Of a DNA stretch of 64,000 nucleotides, positions 22,611 through 34,053 are shown piece after piece; position 1 is the stretch's first letter, and every line of letters starts with the position of its first letter. A program made the position numbers and the translations under genes. A model generated the notes under the pieces. That model was not told where the DNA came from and ran no database searches. It saw only the letters and a list, made by a program, of their open reading frames with translations. The DNA comes from Mytilinidion resinicola (lineage: Eukaryota; Ascomycota; Dothideomycetes; Mytilinidiales; Mytilinidiaceae): contig NW_022985437.1 of NCBI RefSeq assembly GCF_010093595.1, positions 2,858,321-2,922,320 of the forward strand. Direction: 5' to 3'.

Positions 22611-23881
22611 CTAAGCACAGCTACTCCCCACATAAATCGAATTCGCATAAAGCGCATACGAATCCGCATTATCCACCGCCTGACTGCTGCTCAACGCCGT
22701 GCTCGCACTAAACCCATACGCATTATCGTCCGTGCCCGGGCTATACACGCCCGGCGCATGCGTGCTCTCATGCAGAATCGTCGTCGCAATATCCTGCGCA
22801 TGGCACGACCCACTCAGCACCGGCAGATCGCTAAAGCTCAGCGGGCAGTACACGATGTAGTTCTCGCTCGGGATCGTGTACGCCAGCACGTCCGACTCGC
22901 AGCCGTCGTCCGTGTCCGTGCAGTGCGTCTCCGTCGCGCCCGACGAGGTGCTGCCGCACTCGGTCGCGACGGCGCGCAGGCGCGCGGCGACGGTCGACTT
23001 GACGCTCGACGACGTCGACTTGAAGTACGTGCTCATCTTGGTGCCGGCGGAGGCGGCGCTGGCGGCGGCGTTGGCGAGGCTCTTGCAGTCGGCCAGGGCG
23101 CTCTTGAGCGTGCTGAGCTTGGAGCCCGTGCAGTCGCTGGCGACGGCGGTGCGCTTGCGCAGCTTCTTGGCGACCTTGGCGGCTTTGGCGCCGTCGACGT
23201 TCAGCGAGAGCTTGTTGGAGCTGTAGGCGATGCTGCCGGCGAGGGTGGTGGAGCCGGGCTCGGCGCAGGAGATGGCGCCCGCGGCGTAGACGTCGTAGAC
23301 GCCGGATGTGGTCAAGGTGTGCAGGGAGGCGGCTTCGACGGTTAGTTCTTTGGTTTCGCCGGCGGCGAGGGTGGTGAAGCTGTCGGTGGAGAGGGAAGAG
23401 GTCTTTAGGCGGAGTTTCAGGCCTTCGAAGGGGACTTCGGTGTCTGGGGGCACTATTAGCATTGTTGTACTTGATTTATTCTCCGGTTGATTAGAGGAGT
23501 AGGGTCGAGGCTTGTGGTGTAGGGCTAGGGTAGGTGATTTGATGCATGAATGTCCATGGATGGCGCTGGCTACGTGCCAAGACCTGCTTGAACCCCCTGT
23601 TTCAAGCCCCAGCCCAATCAAATGAAAGCGAATCGAAAACAAGACTTACTGGCAGAGAAAATCTTAAGCTTCTGCACCGGTTGCACCTCATCCAAGAATG
23701 TCCCCTTGCTCAGGAGGTTAAGCTCAATAGCACCGGTATTGGTAACCGCAACCTTGACCTCGGTATTGCCCACAGCAGACAGCTCGACACTCAACGGCGA
23801 GTCCCTCTTGTTGACATCGACAGTAGTAGCACTAGCAAGAGCCACAAAGGCTGCCAGGGACAGCTGCGTGAAAGTCTTCAT
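22611..23881 (-). CDS. Secreted deuterolysin-type metalloprotease (M35)
   Basis: Two exons: 23650-23881 and 22611-23452, with intron 23453-23649 (GTAAGT donor, TAATAG acceptor), phase 1, about 357 aa. The protein has an N-terminal signal peptide (MKTFTQLSLAAFVALASA), a propeptide with a beta-rich segment and a dibasic KR site after VDVN, then the mature aspzincin domain. The zinc motif HESTH is followed 12-16 residues later by the M35 signature GTDDNAYG, whose Asp is the third ligand in this family. Known members are secreted neutral zinc endopeptidases active on basic proteins. C-terminal Cys and an SSC ending fit the usual disulfides. A TATA element (tatataaag, 23991-23999) lies about 110 bp upstream. 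The gene looks intact. The protein at 25.8 kb resembles its propeptide. Confidence 0.92.
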
Positions 23882-23990
23882 CGTGATTGGGTAGTGCGAG
23901 AATCGACTATTTGAAAGGTGCTAGGCGAAGTATTGAGAAGCCGTGCAAAGTCGATGTGCTGATGATCCTACTTTGAGAGGAAAGCGAGTG

Positions 23991-23999
23991 CTTTATATA
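23991..23999 (-). promoter_or_regulatory. TATA box of the M35 gene
   Basis: On the minus strand the sequence reads tatataaag, about 110 bp upstream of the ATG at 23881. Position and sequence fit a core promoter; not tested. Confidence 0.5.
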
Positions 24000-24000
24000 T

Positions 24001-25774
24001 TTCAAGCAGTGGTATCAAGCAGTGGTATGAATGAGTTGGCAGTTGCCCCTTCTCAATTCTCCCTTCCGGCAACGGACCAAGATATCTCCATGTTCCAATA
24101 TAGGCAGCTCGCAACATGGAGGCTTCTCCAGGGTCGGGTGCCCGACTGATCATCCTCCGCCTGTCGGCGTGGTTACGTTCAGGTCTGCAACGGTTCTGTA
24201 TACAGCGCGAGCAGTGGATAGAGGGTTCATTGGATGTATCTCGAAACGGGATCTATCCAAATAAGGAAACCAATGGGTCATCTACGTAAGTGGGAATGAT
24301 GCGGCAAATGGCGGAAGTGCTAGGCTGGAGGTAGAAAGACTGTCCGGCAGATATGTGATTCCAGTGTTATGGATCGTATCGTGTGAGATGGGAAGATGGG
24401 TAAAGCGGGATGACGATCCCAGGGCGGATATTAAAACATGGCGTTCTGGGCATCTTGGCACGGCGGAGGTTCCTGGGGTCTGGTGGTGTGAAGTTCATGG
24501 TTGCATCAGCTCGTAGGATCGCGATTGTAGCTTTGCAGGGGTGGACATCTGTGTGAAAGAATTGATTTCACTTCAGCATACACACCAATTTCATGTGGCT
24601 GCTGTAGTCACCTAGAATGGTGGTTAGTAGCTACAACGCTCGCTTGAGGAGGCTAGTCCGGATTCTGTATAGCAAGATAGGGTGTCTCTATACTCTTGGC
24701 AGTCTTAGGAGTCGGTGTTAAGCATTCTGGGAGCCAGTTAGTGGCTAGGTACCCTTGAAGTTCGGGATCAAGCGTCAACGGCAGCTAATCGTAGCTGGGA
24801 AGGTCCACCAGTAAACATAGCTGATAAATGCTAGTTGGGGGCTAGGGCATCCTTCAAGCGGAGATCGCCGGCGGCTTGGCAAGCCAGTGTGGTGTGGTAT
24901 CGTGTATATTAATCGCAGCGTTCTCTACACAGGTGACGCCTACAGCTGTAGCTAGCACGGCGCGAGAAGATAGCAATAGCGGAGGAGGATTCATTCTCCG
25001 CCCTTGGCATCCCATACTGGCAGGTGATTGTAGTCGAAAGAAAGTTTGCCGGATAGTCGTGCGCGTGGGCCAATCGGCGACCACTTCGGCTCGTGGGCGC
25101 AGTCTAAACAGTGGAGATGGTGGAGGAAGCACTGCCGGACTCGCCTGGTCGGCGCCCCAACCGCTCGCCGCGATATCAGGATGGGCTTGGCAGCGTGGGC
25201 GTTGAGCTTGACACTGCTTGTTTCCGCTTCATTATATTGCTGATTACGCATCGTCGTGTGTCAGCCCTAGCATACCCCACAGAATGCGCAATCTGACCTT
25301 CCTTGTTCCTCTAGGATCTGCACTGCATCAGCCTCTCCCGCGCGCCCGCAGCGATTCGCCGCCACTGCTGGGATCACTGCCCAGCCCGTTTCAGCCGGAT
25401 GGCAGGATCGCAGCGGGCGAGTTTTGCTGGAGACACCATGCGAATCAGATTGTCGAAATTGCTGCCCTGGCAGCCTGCATAGTGCCTGATTCGCTGCGCG
25501 GAGCATGCCCATGGGGTTGGATATCTGCCATGTCCGTCGTGACTGTCCTAGAACAATCGCATGACTTCGGCGACAGATTCCACGAAAGGCAACTCAGAGG
25601 AACGAACAGCCTTCTGCGCGTGCAATCAGGAGCATTTTTTAGTTGCCTGCAGGGTATCTTCGACAAGCAGCGATGAGGAGCCTGGCTGAAGAAGTGATAC
25701 CTACTCCTCTGGTCTCCCGCTGCATCAATAGCTAGCAAACTCCCGACTCCGTAGGATTGATCTGTCCGTCGCAA
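24001..25774. other. Intergenic, no gene recognised
   Basis: About 1.8 kb. Overlapping frames at 24.85-25.7 kb on both strands have no recognisable domain and none is favoured. No repeat or transposon end seen. Confidence 0.4.
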
Positions 25775-26356
25775 ATGAGTCTGATGAAGGATCGCACCGC
25801 CATAATCGCCGTTCTTACAGTCGCCGTCCTCGGTTCCCTCTACTTCTTTCGATCCTCTTCGCCTACCTTCCGGATGGCGTCTACCTCCGCCTCTTCTGCA
25901 GATGTGTCCAGCCTTGTGCTGACTCTGGCGCAAACATCCACAAGCCCTCCGACATTGAAGGTGACGCTCAAGAACACCCATACTTCGTCCACGTTCACGG
26001 TGCTGGAATGGGATACGCCACTCGACAAGCAGGCTTTCAACGTTGGCGTTTTTCAAGCAGCTGATGCGACGGGTGCCAAGATCGGCATTCCACGACTGAT
26101 GATTAATCGTAAACTTCCGCCACCCAGAGAAGCATTGGTGGAACTTGTGCCCGGTGCAGAGGCGTCCAAGGAATTGCCGCTGGACAAGCGATGGATGCCC
26201 AGAGACAAGTTTACGATTAAGGCGGAGGGAAAATGGAAGGCGTTATGGGAGAAGGCTGCTGGGGATGTACAAGCGAGTGACTTGGAAGAACTAGGAGGTA
26301 GTACAGCGAAGACTGGAGAGTTCAGAAGCGATGAGGTTACCGTGGACTTAGCATAA
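25775..26356 (+). CDS. Membrane-anchored M35-propeptide-like protein, 193 aa
   Basis: ATG at 25775 (the frame reaches 25757 only with TTG). A hydrophobic segment (TAIIAVLTVAVLGSLYFF, residues about 8-25) is a signal anchor. The rest is a predicted beta-sandwich: SLVLTLAQTSTSPPTLKVTL, then TFTVLEWDTPLDKQAFNVGVF, and ALVELVPGAEASKELPLDK. Proteins of this pattern are widespread in Pezizomycotina. The order (weak strand, NTGA/NTHT turn, a WDTPLD or FLDEVQ stretch, then a loop ending L.PGE.KEL) parallels the propeptide of the M35 protease at 22.6-23.9 kb (VTNTGAIELNLLSKGT, LAAGETKELTVEA). No HExxH is present, so it is not a protease. Chaperone-like or inhibitory roles are speculation. Single exon, intact. 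Confidence 0.7.
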   Translation: MSLMKDRTAIIAVLTVAVLGSLYFFRSSSPTFRMASTSASSADVSSLVLTLAQTSTSPPTLKVTLKNTHTSSTFTVLEWDTPLDKQAFNVGVFQAADATGAKIGIPRLMINRKLPPPREALVELVPGAEASKELPLDKRWMPRDKFTIKAEGKWKALWEKAAGDVQASDLEELGGSTAKTGEFRSDEVTVDLA

Positions 26357-28296
26357 TACTCTAAAGTGCTTGTTTCTGATCGTTGCCTCAGATTCGCTTG
26401 AACACATTCAATTGCAATTACTCAGCATGCTACTATTCATCGTAGAGACTCCAGATTTGAAAAGAAGTTTGCCACAGATCTAACTGGCCCTGCGATTGAT
26501 TGATTCTGATTGGCATTCCCGACGGTGGTGCCCAGGTGACGAAAGGATGATATGAAGTCTACTGCTCGACCTCGTATACAGCGAGCGGATATACAGCTAA
26601 GTCTAACGTAAGAGTAGCCGGTAGATGTAGCAAATTCATTCATCATGCGGCTGATATTGGAGATATTCGTTCAATAAAATAGCTTATCGTGATCCTAGAA
26701 ATGCCATTCTTCGGACTTGGAATGAGCAGGTGGCTTCAGGAAGCCTGACAGCGCCCCAAAAGCAGCGCGCCAGACGGAAAACGAAAGATGGCTGAAGGGA
26801 TGAGTCTCATGAACTCGTGTTAATACCTGAGTGATGAGGGTGGATGAGGGTAGAGGAGGAAGACGAGACGAGGCTGGCGGGCGGAGGTCGCCGGAGTTGG
26901 TCCGAGGCTTGGCACAGCCCCTGACTTTTCCAACCTTCCGAACTTGCCGCTCCACTGACTGCGATATTTCTATACACAGCCCATTGTAGTGCTGTTGCCC
27001 TATTACAATCGGATATGCTCTCACTACCAATCCTCTTAGAGGGCGTGTTACGGCCAAAAGTGACGGTCGAAACACTGTAATGAAGCGTGCACTGGCAGCA
27101 ATTCTGTCAGCAATTCACGATTCCGGGCTCTCTCGCTCCCCTCTAACCACTGATATACGCAGATAGACTCTAGGGCCTGTTAATGATCCAGCACCGAAAG
27201 CCTGCAGATTCACGAGCGGCTCTCCCTCTCTTGCATCCATCCTCTTTTAGCGTCCACAGAAGCCTCCGGCCTCCAGATTTCTATACGACGCTCCATTCCG
27301 ACTAGAACCGAGGAAATGTCGACTCGAATACTAGATTACGGCTGAAGAGGGACGTTGGAATACTCGGATGGACTGGGTACAAAGTGGTTTCTGCATAATT
27401 TAGAAAGTTGGGATGGAGTGGATCGGAGGAGCTTCCAGGCATTGCGATCAACGCTCTTGCTTTTCCGCTGTCCCCTTCAAATTTTATCGCCGCACTCATT
27501 TGAAATCCTGCTTGACCGATTAGGTAGACGATGAATCCGAAAGCATGACGAAAGTGGCAGCAGCCAGCGGCCGTTGGTGGCGCTGTCAAGCATCTGGCAG
27601 TCCCACAAATTCGTGATCCACCAGCCCTCTGCTCTTGGAATCCTCGAAGCATCGCAAGTCGCCTCCGGAATGCCCTAAGAATCTGCAGCCTCTCTACAAT
27701 CCTGTCACAGCCTTCAAACCACCTACACCGAAATATCAGGCTCCCGACTGCCTCCCGTCTCGTGTCCAGCTTCGCGAAGACGGAGCCCGCGACCCGCATG
27801 CCCACTCGTCCCCTCCCGACCCTCCCGATTCGCCCGCTCGCTTGCATCCCCCTAATCCAAACACCAATCAAACGTCCTTTTTGCCCCCTAAGCCTTTTTT
27901 CCCTGCAGCATGAGATAAGTTTAACTTTAAGGTTGCCCAGACGCCCCTGACTAACCCACACTAACCCTAGTCTGGGCCGGTCTCACGGGTGGCCTGGTCT
28001 AGAGCAGCTAGGTTTTAACGCCATTGCACGCCACTAGGGCTTCAGCCTGCACGCGATGTGACATGAGTGGCGGCGCGTGCGGCATGGGAAAGTAGAAAAG
28101 TACGTCGTGCCTTCTCTGTGATGGCGGCCCGTACCTTTGTAACACCACGTTCGTTCCACCACAGCACAAACCAATTTTTCCCCCGAATCTTCTTTCTGTC
28201 AAAACCACACTCGTTGAACTAAGACTCTCGTTATACTTTCCTCCAAACTTTTAAACTCTTCACACACCCACACCAGAACTCCTCCAAACCTCTACT
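26357..28296. other. Intergenic, no gene recognised
   Basis: Includes a long minus-strand frame (27302-27961, GTG start, Arg/Gly-rich) that I reject as antisense chance, and the CT-rich, probably 5' untranslated, leader of the gene at 28297 (roughly 28200-28296). Confidence 0.45.
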
Positions 28297-29023
28297 ATGA
28301 AACCCTCCACCGCCCTCCTCCTCACCACCCCCGCCCTCGCCCTCGCCACCACCACGACGCCCACCGTCACCCTCCTCCTCCCCTACAACGGCGCCAGCTC
28401 CACCTACTTCGGCTCCGTCATCACCGCTGCGCCCTCCTCCACCGAGTACGCCGTGACCTGCGCGCCGCTGCCCGCGTCCGCCTCGGCCACCGCCGACGGC
28501 GACGGCGACTTCTGCGGGCCCGAGTTCACAATCACCCAGGGCCCCAGCATCTGGGCCTTCGCGTACACGGTCGCGGGCGAGGAGACGCTGAGCGCGCGCT
28601 GCGAGGGCGACATCGGGCACACGCAGGCGCTGACGTGCACGCAGAGCATTGGCGGGCCGAGCGTGAGCGGCTCGGAGGCGGGGGTGCAGACGACGATGAT
28701 GCAGCCGAGCGATTACGAGAGTGTGATTGGGGTGGTGACAGTGACGGCGGGCGGGGAGAAGCTGGCGGGTGGGAGCGTGGCGACGACGAGTAAGTTTTCC
28801 TCCTCCGGGTCCTAAGAGATGGTGGGTGCGTCTTTGAGGATACAAGTTAACGTGTGGCATAGCGACGAAATCGGCGAGTGGGAGCTTGACGACGGTTACG
28901 GGTACTGCGACTGGCTCGGCGACGGGTGCGGCGACTGCAACGGGGGGGGCGGCGGCGGTGGGGGTGAGGCAGGGTGCGGTGGTGGGGGTCGCCGGTGTTG
29001 TGCTTGCGGCGCTTGCGTTGTAG
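28297..29023 (+). CDS. Secreted GPI-anchored Ser/Thr/Ala-rich protein
   Basis: Two exons: 28297-28789 and 28863-29023, intron 28790-28862 (GTAAGT...CATAG), 217 aa. The signal peptide MKPSTALLLTTPALALA is followed by a globular part starting with TVTLLLPYNGASSTYFGSV and containing cysteines that probably pair (VTCAPL, FCGPEF, ARCEGD, LTCTQS). A Ser/Thr/Gly/Ala tail encoded by exon 2 ends in a hydrophobic stretch (VVGVAGVVLAALAL) at the extreme C terminus, the layout of a GPI-anchor signal. Such proteins are cell-wall or surface proteins in filamentous fungi. Ignoring the intron would end the protein at 28815 and lose the anchor, so splicing is likely real. GC-rich third positions mark strong codon bias. 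Confidence 0.8.
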
Positions 29024-30329
29024 GAGACTGGTGGATTGAAAAAAGGGTAGAGGCATGTAGAAAGTTAGTGTAATGCATAATTAGCGGATAGAGGAGGCCT
29101 GAAATGCCAAAAATATACAGTTGCGCTCTATTGAAGACTGAAAGTGCGAGTTTAGGAAGCCCGCCTTCTATTCTGAATTGCAATACCTCTTGTTATTCCC
29201 CAAGTGCGAGACGGGCATCTAAAATTGCTGTTCATTTGATGGGGACGATTTAGTGTAGGTGAAGGGTGTTATCCAGTCGGGCAAGTCTTGGCAACATCAG
29301 AATCCTCAGGTGTGGAGTCCGGAGGGTGATATTGGGGTCGGAGCTTGGCGCGATCTGAGGGCGGATAAATGTTGAATGCCTGCATCAAGATTGGTTAGAT
29401 CCGCCACAACCGTCATTTTCTAATTAGTATCTCTGCTCACAGCGAGCTGTAAATACCCCACAGGATGCCTTACAACGCAAACTCTGGCAATTTTCTTTGG
29501 CATGAGCTCGGAATGTTTTCGCGACGACGAGTCAAGCGGGCGCATCAGTTGCTTTAAGCATGACTCGCCAACAGCAACCATCGCCTCCCACATCGACGTT
29601 ACGCTCCGTCGTCGTCAATACAGCCACTGCGAGCTCGAAATCATGCTCAACGCTCTTATGTTGCGAGAGTAATAATTCGGCATGCCGATACGGGCCAAGG
29701 GCGGTGGCAGCGCTCTTCCGCCTCTCCCAACCCGCCTTCGCAACCACGCATCACTCCGGCGGACTGCATTATCAATCGCCATCTCCTCCGCAAAGCCTGA
29801 TACCCTTTCAGTTGCTCAATATGAAAGGTATTTCTTTCCCTGACGTTTCCTGTCCGCCGTAGGTTTTTCCCCGCTCGATTTCGGGGTTGGGGGCCTGGCG
29901 GCCGATCTTTCGGCCCACCCTCTGCACTCGTAATGGGGAGAATGAAGTATTCTTCCTTTCCTTCAAGCTTCAGGCCTGTGACCAAATCTACCAGAATCAG
30001 CGTACCCATTTTCCGAATACACTATATTCTGCCTCAACATCTCCTGTTCCCTTCCGTGAGGCGGGCGCGACATTTTCGGACTGACGATTCCTTTACCCAA
30101 CAAATTTCTCTCCACACCCCATCACAACACCTCTGGACTTGTCGACTCGACAAGGCTAAATCCCGCTTCCGAGAATCAAACGCTCTTTTCCCCGGCGCCA
30201 TGCCCGCCATTGACGCATTCTCCGCATTATAGTGGCTAGCATGCTGTGCTCCCTGATCTGTGCCCCGTACGGCAGTTGCAATAGACACTCTTCTACGCCT
30301 CATACAGCTAAGTTTGCGGGGAAGCTCTG
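29024..30329. other. Intergenic, no gene recognised
   Basis: Short frames only. It precedes the GH3 pseudogene; I could not find its missing N-terminal exon or signal peptide here. Confidence 0.4.
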
Positions 30330-32133
30330 TTAGCTTTGATTAAGCTCCGAAAAGGCCTGCGCGTGTCTTTCCCCTAGGCCTTTCCGCTGAAGCATCCTGA
30401 GACCGAAATCTCACGTACCAGCCCGGTCTCTTCATGGGAGGAAGATTCAAAGACAAAGGCGCCTATGTTATCCTTGGACCCGTCTCTGGACCTATTGGCC
30501 CTTCGCCGCATGGAGGACGGAATTGAGATGTTTTTCGCAGACCTCTATTTTGCTAGCGTGGGCATGGAAGAGACCATTACCGAAATGCAGGCAGCCGATG
30601 TCCAAGCCTGCTCAAAGCACTACATCGGCAACGAACAAGAGACCCAACGAAACCCGAACGTATCTGTCGAGGATAAGACAATCGAAGCCATTGCTTCCAA
30701 CATCCACGACCAGACCATGCACCAGCCCTAACTCTGACCCTTCGCCACCGCCTTCCACGTGGACACAGCCAGCATCATGTGCTCCTATAATCGCGTCAAC
30801 GGCTCCTACGGCTACCAAATCTTGAAGACCCTTAACGGACTACTGAAGGACAAGCTCAGCTTCCAAGACTATGTCGTATCAACCGGAGCGCAGCTAACAG
30901 AGGCGTTCCCGCCATCGCCTTAGGCCTCGACATGAACATGCCCGGCGGCATCACCTTCGCATCCCCTCCCCTTACTACTTCAGCAGCAACATCACCACCA
31001 CCATTAACAATAGCTCCCTCCCAATCGCCCCCGTGGACGAGATGATCAACGGAATCATGCCACCCTTCTATCCCCTGCACCAAGTCACCTCCTGCTCCCC
31101 CCTCGACTCAACGGCGTTCCCCTCAACTTCCCCCCAAAATCCATCTGGGTCCACCAATTCGCCCTCGCCCCCCCGCCAACATCCGCACCCCCGCCTTTCC
31201 CATCCGCACCCTAAGCGCCACCGGCATCGCCCTCCTCAAAACCAAAACTGCCACCGTCCCCCTGACCCGCCCTACCAACCTCGCCGTCCTCAGCAACGCC
31301 GACACCATCTCCCTCACATCCGACATCGCCACCGGCAACTACGCAACCAGCCGACACCATCTCCCTCACATCCGACATCGCCACCGGCAACTACGCAACC
31401 AGCCGCTTCAGCTACGCACTCCCGCCGCTCGCCGCAATCAAAGCGCGCTGGTTGGTGCAGTACAAACACGCTCCTCTCCTCTCTTCCACGGGGGTAGCGA
31501 CGCCGGCGCCGGGGGTTTGCGTGCTGCTGCTGCTGGAGTCTTGGGGCCTGGGCCGCGGAGAGCGCGGACCGCGTAGCGCAGCTTGCGTGGTGGGACTCGA
31601 GCGCTATTGGAGAAGCGGGGGCGGGGGCGGGGGCGGGGCGGGGCGGTGAGTGAGGACGGTGGCTGTGGTGCTGGGCGCTGCGCCGCGGGCGGGGGATGCG
31701 GGTGTTGACGGCGGTGCTGTATGCCGGGGTAGGAGGTTGGGGGGAGGGGTGCATGTGTAGTCTTGGGATGTTGGGGACGAGTGGGCGGTTGCCTTATATG
31801 ACTGCGGTGAAGGGTTTATGGGAGAAGTGTTGTGGAGACGGAGGATGGCGGGTGAGTGGCAGGCGGACTGTATTGAAGGTCAGCTCATCGACTACCACAA
31901 TTCGAGAAGGATAGAAAGGCTGTTGTTCGGCTTTGGACTGAGTTATACCACTTTCGTGCTCGCTGGTCTCCAGATCTCGAAGCCTTTAAGAGATAGCGTT
32001 GCGCTCACACCGAGCACCACTGCGCTAATCATCCCGGGTAGAAACGTGGATCCAGGAACGCCTCTGTTCTACGTTTCAGTGTCTGTGAGGAACATAGGGA
32101 AGGTGGCTGGCGCGGCGGTTCCACAGCTGTAAC
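30330..32133 (+). pseudogene. GH3 beta-glucosidase, heavily decayed
   Basis: Pieces of a glycoside hydrolase family 3 beta-glucosidase occur in order but in changing frames. They are: AEAS-stop-DRNLTYQ at about 30390 (relatives have W where TGA 30398-30400 stands), GRFKDKGAYVILGPVSGPIG, GMEETITEMQAADVQACSKH then [36 protein letters not shown] (catalytic SDW region damaged), DMNMPGGI, LAVLSNADT, and the C-terminal FGFGLSYTTF with VSVRNIGKVAGAAVPQL of the fibronectin III-like domain. Several frameshifts, a 52-bp tandem duplication (31300-31403), and loss or replacement of the middle (about 31450-31850) rule out function. The 3' end stops at the PQLY position, where a hAT-type terminus begins (32134). 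Confidence 0.85.
31300..31403. repeat. Perfect 52-bp tandem duplication
   Basis: Copies 31300-31351 and 31352-31403 are identical, beginning cgacaccatctccctcacat. It lies in the GH3 pseudogene. The absence of differences points to a very recent slippage event or an assembly artefact. Confidence 0.95.
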
Positions 32134-32330
32134 CAGCGTGGTTACTAAACCGGCGGCCGGCTCGACTAGAGAGCAGATTGATTGGGTTGCTATATATATA
32201 ATGAAGCTTGATTGATTGGATTGATTAGAATTTTGGTTTGAACGGTTTAATCCGGATTGGCAAATAAGTGAATAACAATCGCGCTAAGAGATCTGCGCGC
32301 TAAGGCCCCTCACTGATATGAAAGTCTGGG
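32134..32330. mobile_element. hAT-type terminus, truncated element
   Basis: cagcgtggttactaaaccgg at 32134 matches the inverted termini of the complete hAT MITE at 50819-51134. The adjacent sequence shares its attgattgg/ggattgattag character. The right terminus (expected ccacgctg) was not found downstream, so this copy is truncated; the end coordinate is approximate. It interrupts or ends the GH3 pseudogene. Confidence 0.6.
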
Positions 32331-32532
32331 ATCGTATAATCGATCTTCCATTTTGGAGTCAAGTAAAGAAAAGCGAAGTTGGCCCGCTGAAGGGTTCATA
32401 TAGAAGATGCCCCGAAGTAACCTACCAAGCTATTTAAAAACAGAAGGAGAAGATATTATCGGCGCTGTGGGCCTCATCTGTTTCCAGTAGAGAGAAACTA
32501 GGCCTGATAAACCTTTCCAAACCTCTCGCCAG

Positions 32533-34053
32533 CTAATTATCCCCATGTTTCTTGATATACTCCTCTTCCTGCTTCAGAAGCCATTCTGGCATCATATCAT
32601 CGTACTTCGCCTTCAACGCAAGCTGGTCTGAGCGAAGAAGTCGGCAATTACGTAGGAGGTCGCGCAGGCTGGTATTCCCGTTGTCTGGCCACCGATCCCT
32701 CAGCATCATAGAAAGCTCCACACCCAAAGCAGTGTTCAAGCACGAGTCGACAGAACTCAGGTTGCAAATTGACGTGAACTCTGTCTTATTTCGGGGGCCC
32801 GAAGGCCAAACTATATACTACGTAGGAAGTGACTGTACGCGTAGGCAGAAGCACTAATTAGAGACAGCAGTAGGCACGGTAGGCACGGTAGGCCACCGTA
32901 CCCCAACCCCTCTCTGTAGAAGTTGTAACTGGCTAGGCATGTAGGCAGCTACTATGCCAGCAACTCCAAGTACAGACAAGAAGTGTGCCCAGGCATGTCG
33001 TAGCGCGGGATGGCATATCTGGCTTAACTCCGCGTAATGGTACTGCTCCTTACCCCCTATGCTAGTAATAGCCTAGAACTTGAACGTGGTAGCATCTGTG
33101 ACGAAGCTGGGTGTCACAGGAGCAGCGACATTTGTCGAGTCGAGCGCCATGCTCCACATGTGGCCGTCAGTCAGTTTACGCATCTTATGCGGACTCTTGT
33201 GCTGGTCTTTCCATCGGATCCCGAGGATTCGTCGTCCAGTCTTGGCAACGGCCTTGAGATATTCACCAAAATCATCTTTGAGGGGTCCGTGAAGATAGGC
33301 ACGGTGCTCGTAGAAGGTCTCTTTTGCGAAGGGAGCGTACACCTTGTTTGGTGTGATGAAGTTCGAAAGAGCGATGGTGCCTTGGCATCCCGTAGACAGG
33401 AGGTTTACGATAGGTGTTTCGCGCGTATGCTGAAGGTAGATTGATGGACTGTTGCTCCCTGGGCGTTGATATACGTCGGTTTTGTACTGTTTGTCTTCAA
33501 CAGTGCCTTTGGAGCGCTCTTCGTCGTGACTGTAAGATCGGGTCACGGCGTATCCTTCGCGCTCGATCGCCCATGCCATGAACTCGACATTGGCCATACC
33601 TTCCATTCGCCCGTGCACAAAGACGTCAAGACGATCGCCGACGACATGCCTGTCAAGGAATTTGAGAGCAAACTGTCCAGATATAACTCCTGAAGCTTGA
33701 CCTAGCTTACTACGAAGTGCCGGCGGATCCTTCACGGACTTAGTCAACGCCTCGTTAATGTTCCACTGCGACTTCTGCACAGTCTCGTAGACATTTGAAA
33801 GAGACTTTGAGACTCTGCGGAGTTTGATGAAATCGCAGACGTCTAGTTGGGAGGTTATTGATTCGAAGATTGGCCAATGGACGTTCGGTTCGGCGAGGAA
33901 GTCGATTAGGCCTCTACCCAGCGGTGGTTTAGGCGCCATGGTGGCACTAGACGCCAAGGGAGTGGCGGCTGGGCCAGGTGGGAAGACGCTGAGGTCGGAC
34001 TCGGCGGCGGCGGAAACAAACGAACTGACAGAGGAAGCAGAAGACTCAGACAT
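32533..34053 (-). pseudogene. F-box-like family copy D, MITE insertion and TAG
   Basis: ATG 34053 is preferred; the longer frame starts with GTG, and an ATG at 34092 also exists. N-terminal Ser/Ala-rich tail, then LIDFLAEPNVHWPIFESITSQL, QWNINEALTKSVKDP, ASGVISGQFALKFLDR...RLDVFV, FITPNKVYAPFAKETF and TGRRILGIRW, to a TAG at 33073-33075. The same frame continues with family sequence (QYHYAELSQICHPALRHAWAHF, compare LHYNCLLSPLMHPGLKYPWL in copy C) up to a 214-bp MITE (32757-32970). It resumes after the MITE with LNTALGVELSMMLRDRW...DDMMPEWLLKQEEEY to TAG at 32533. Removing the MITE and one target duplication restores the frame. Without TAG and MITE the protein would be about 430 aa. The nearest relative is copy H. 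Confidence 0.8.
32757..32970. mobile_element. hAT-like MITE, copy 2 (214 bp), inside copy D
   Basis: The left end tcaggttgcaaattgacg matches copies 1 and 3 (29 bp at 32755-32783 with one inserted and one changed base). The right end gcaactccaag (to 32970) is the degenerate inverted partner. Flanking octamers gacagaac (32749-32756) and tacagaca (32971-32978) share ACAGA, the expected 8-bp hAT-type duplication. Internally it holds a short cggtaggca repeat and a tatata stretch near the left end. Confidence 0.75.

Noticed and set aside
22758..23345. 195-codon plus-strand frame
   Set aside because: Antisense shadow of the M35 gene; strong codon bias of that gene removes stops on the other strand.
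27302..27961. 219-codon minus-strand open frame
   Set aside because: Starts with GTG, Arg/Gly-rich, no domain, antisense to other featureless frames; composition fits chance in GC-rich DNA.
28231..28860. 209-codon minus-strand frame
   Set aside because: Antisense shadow of the GPI-anchored protein gene.
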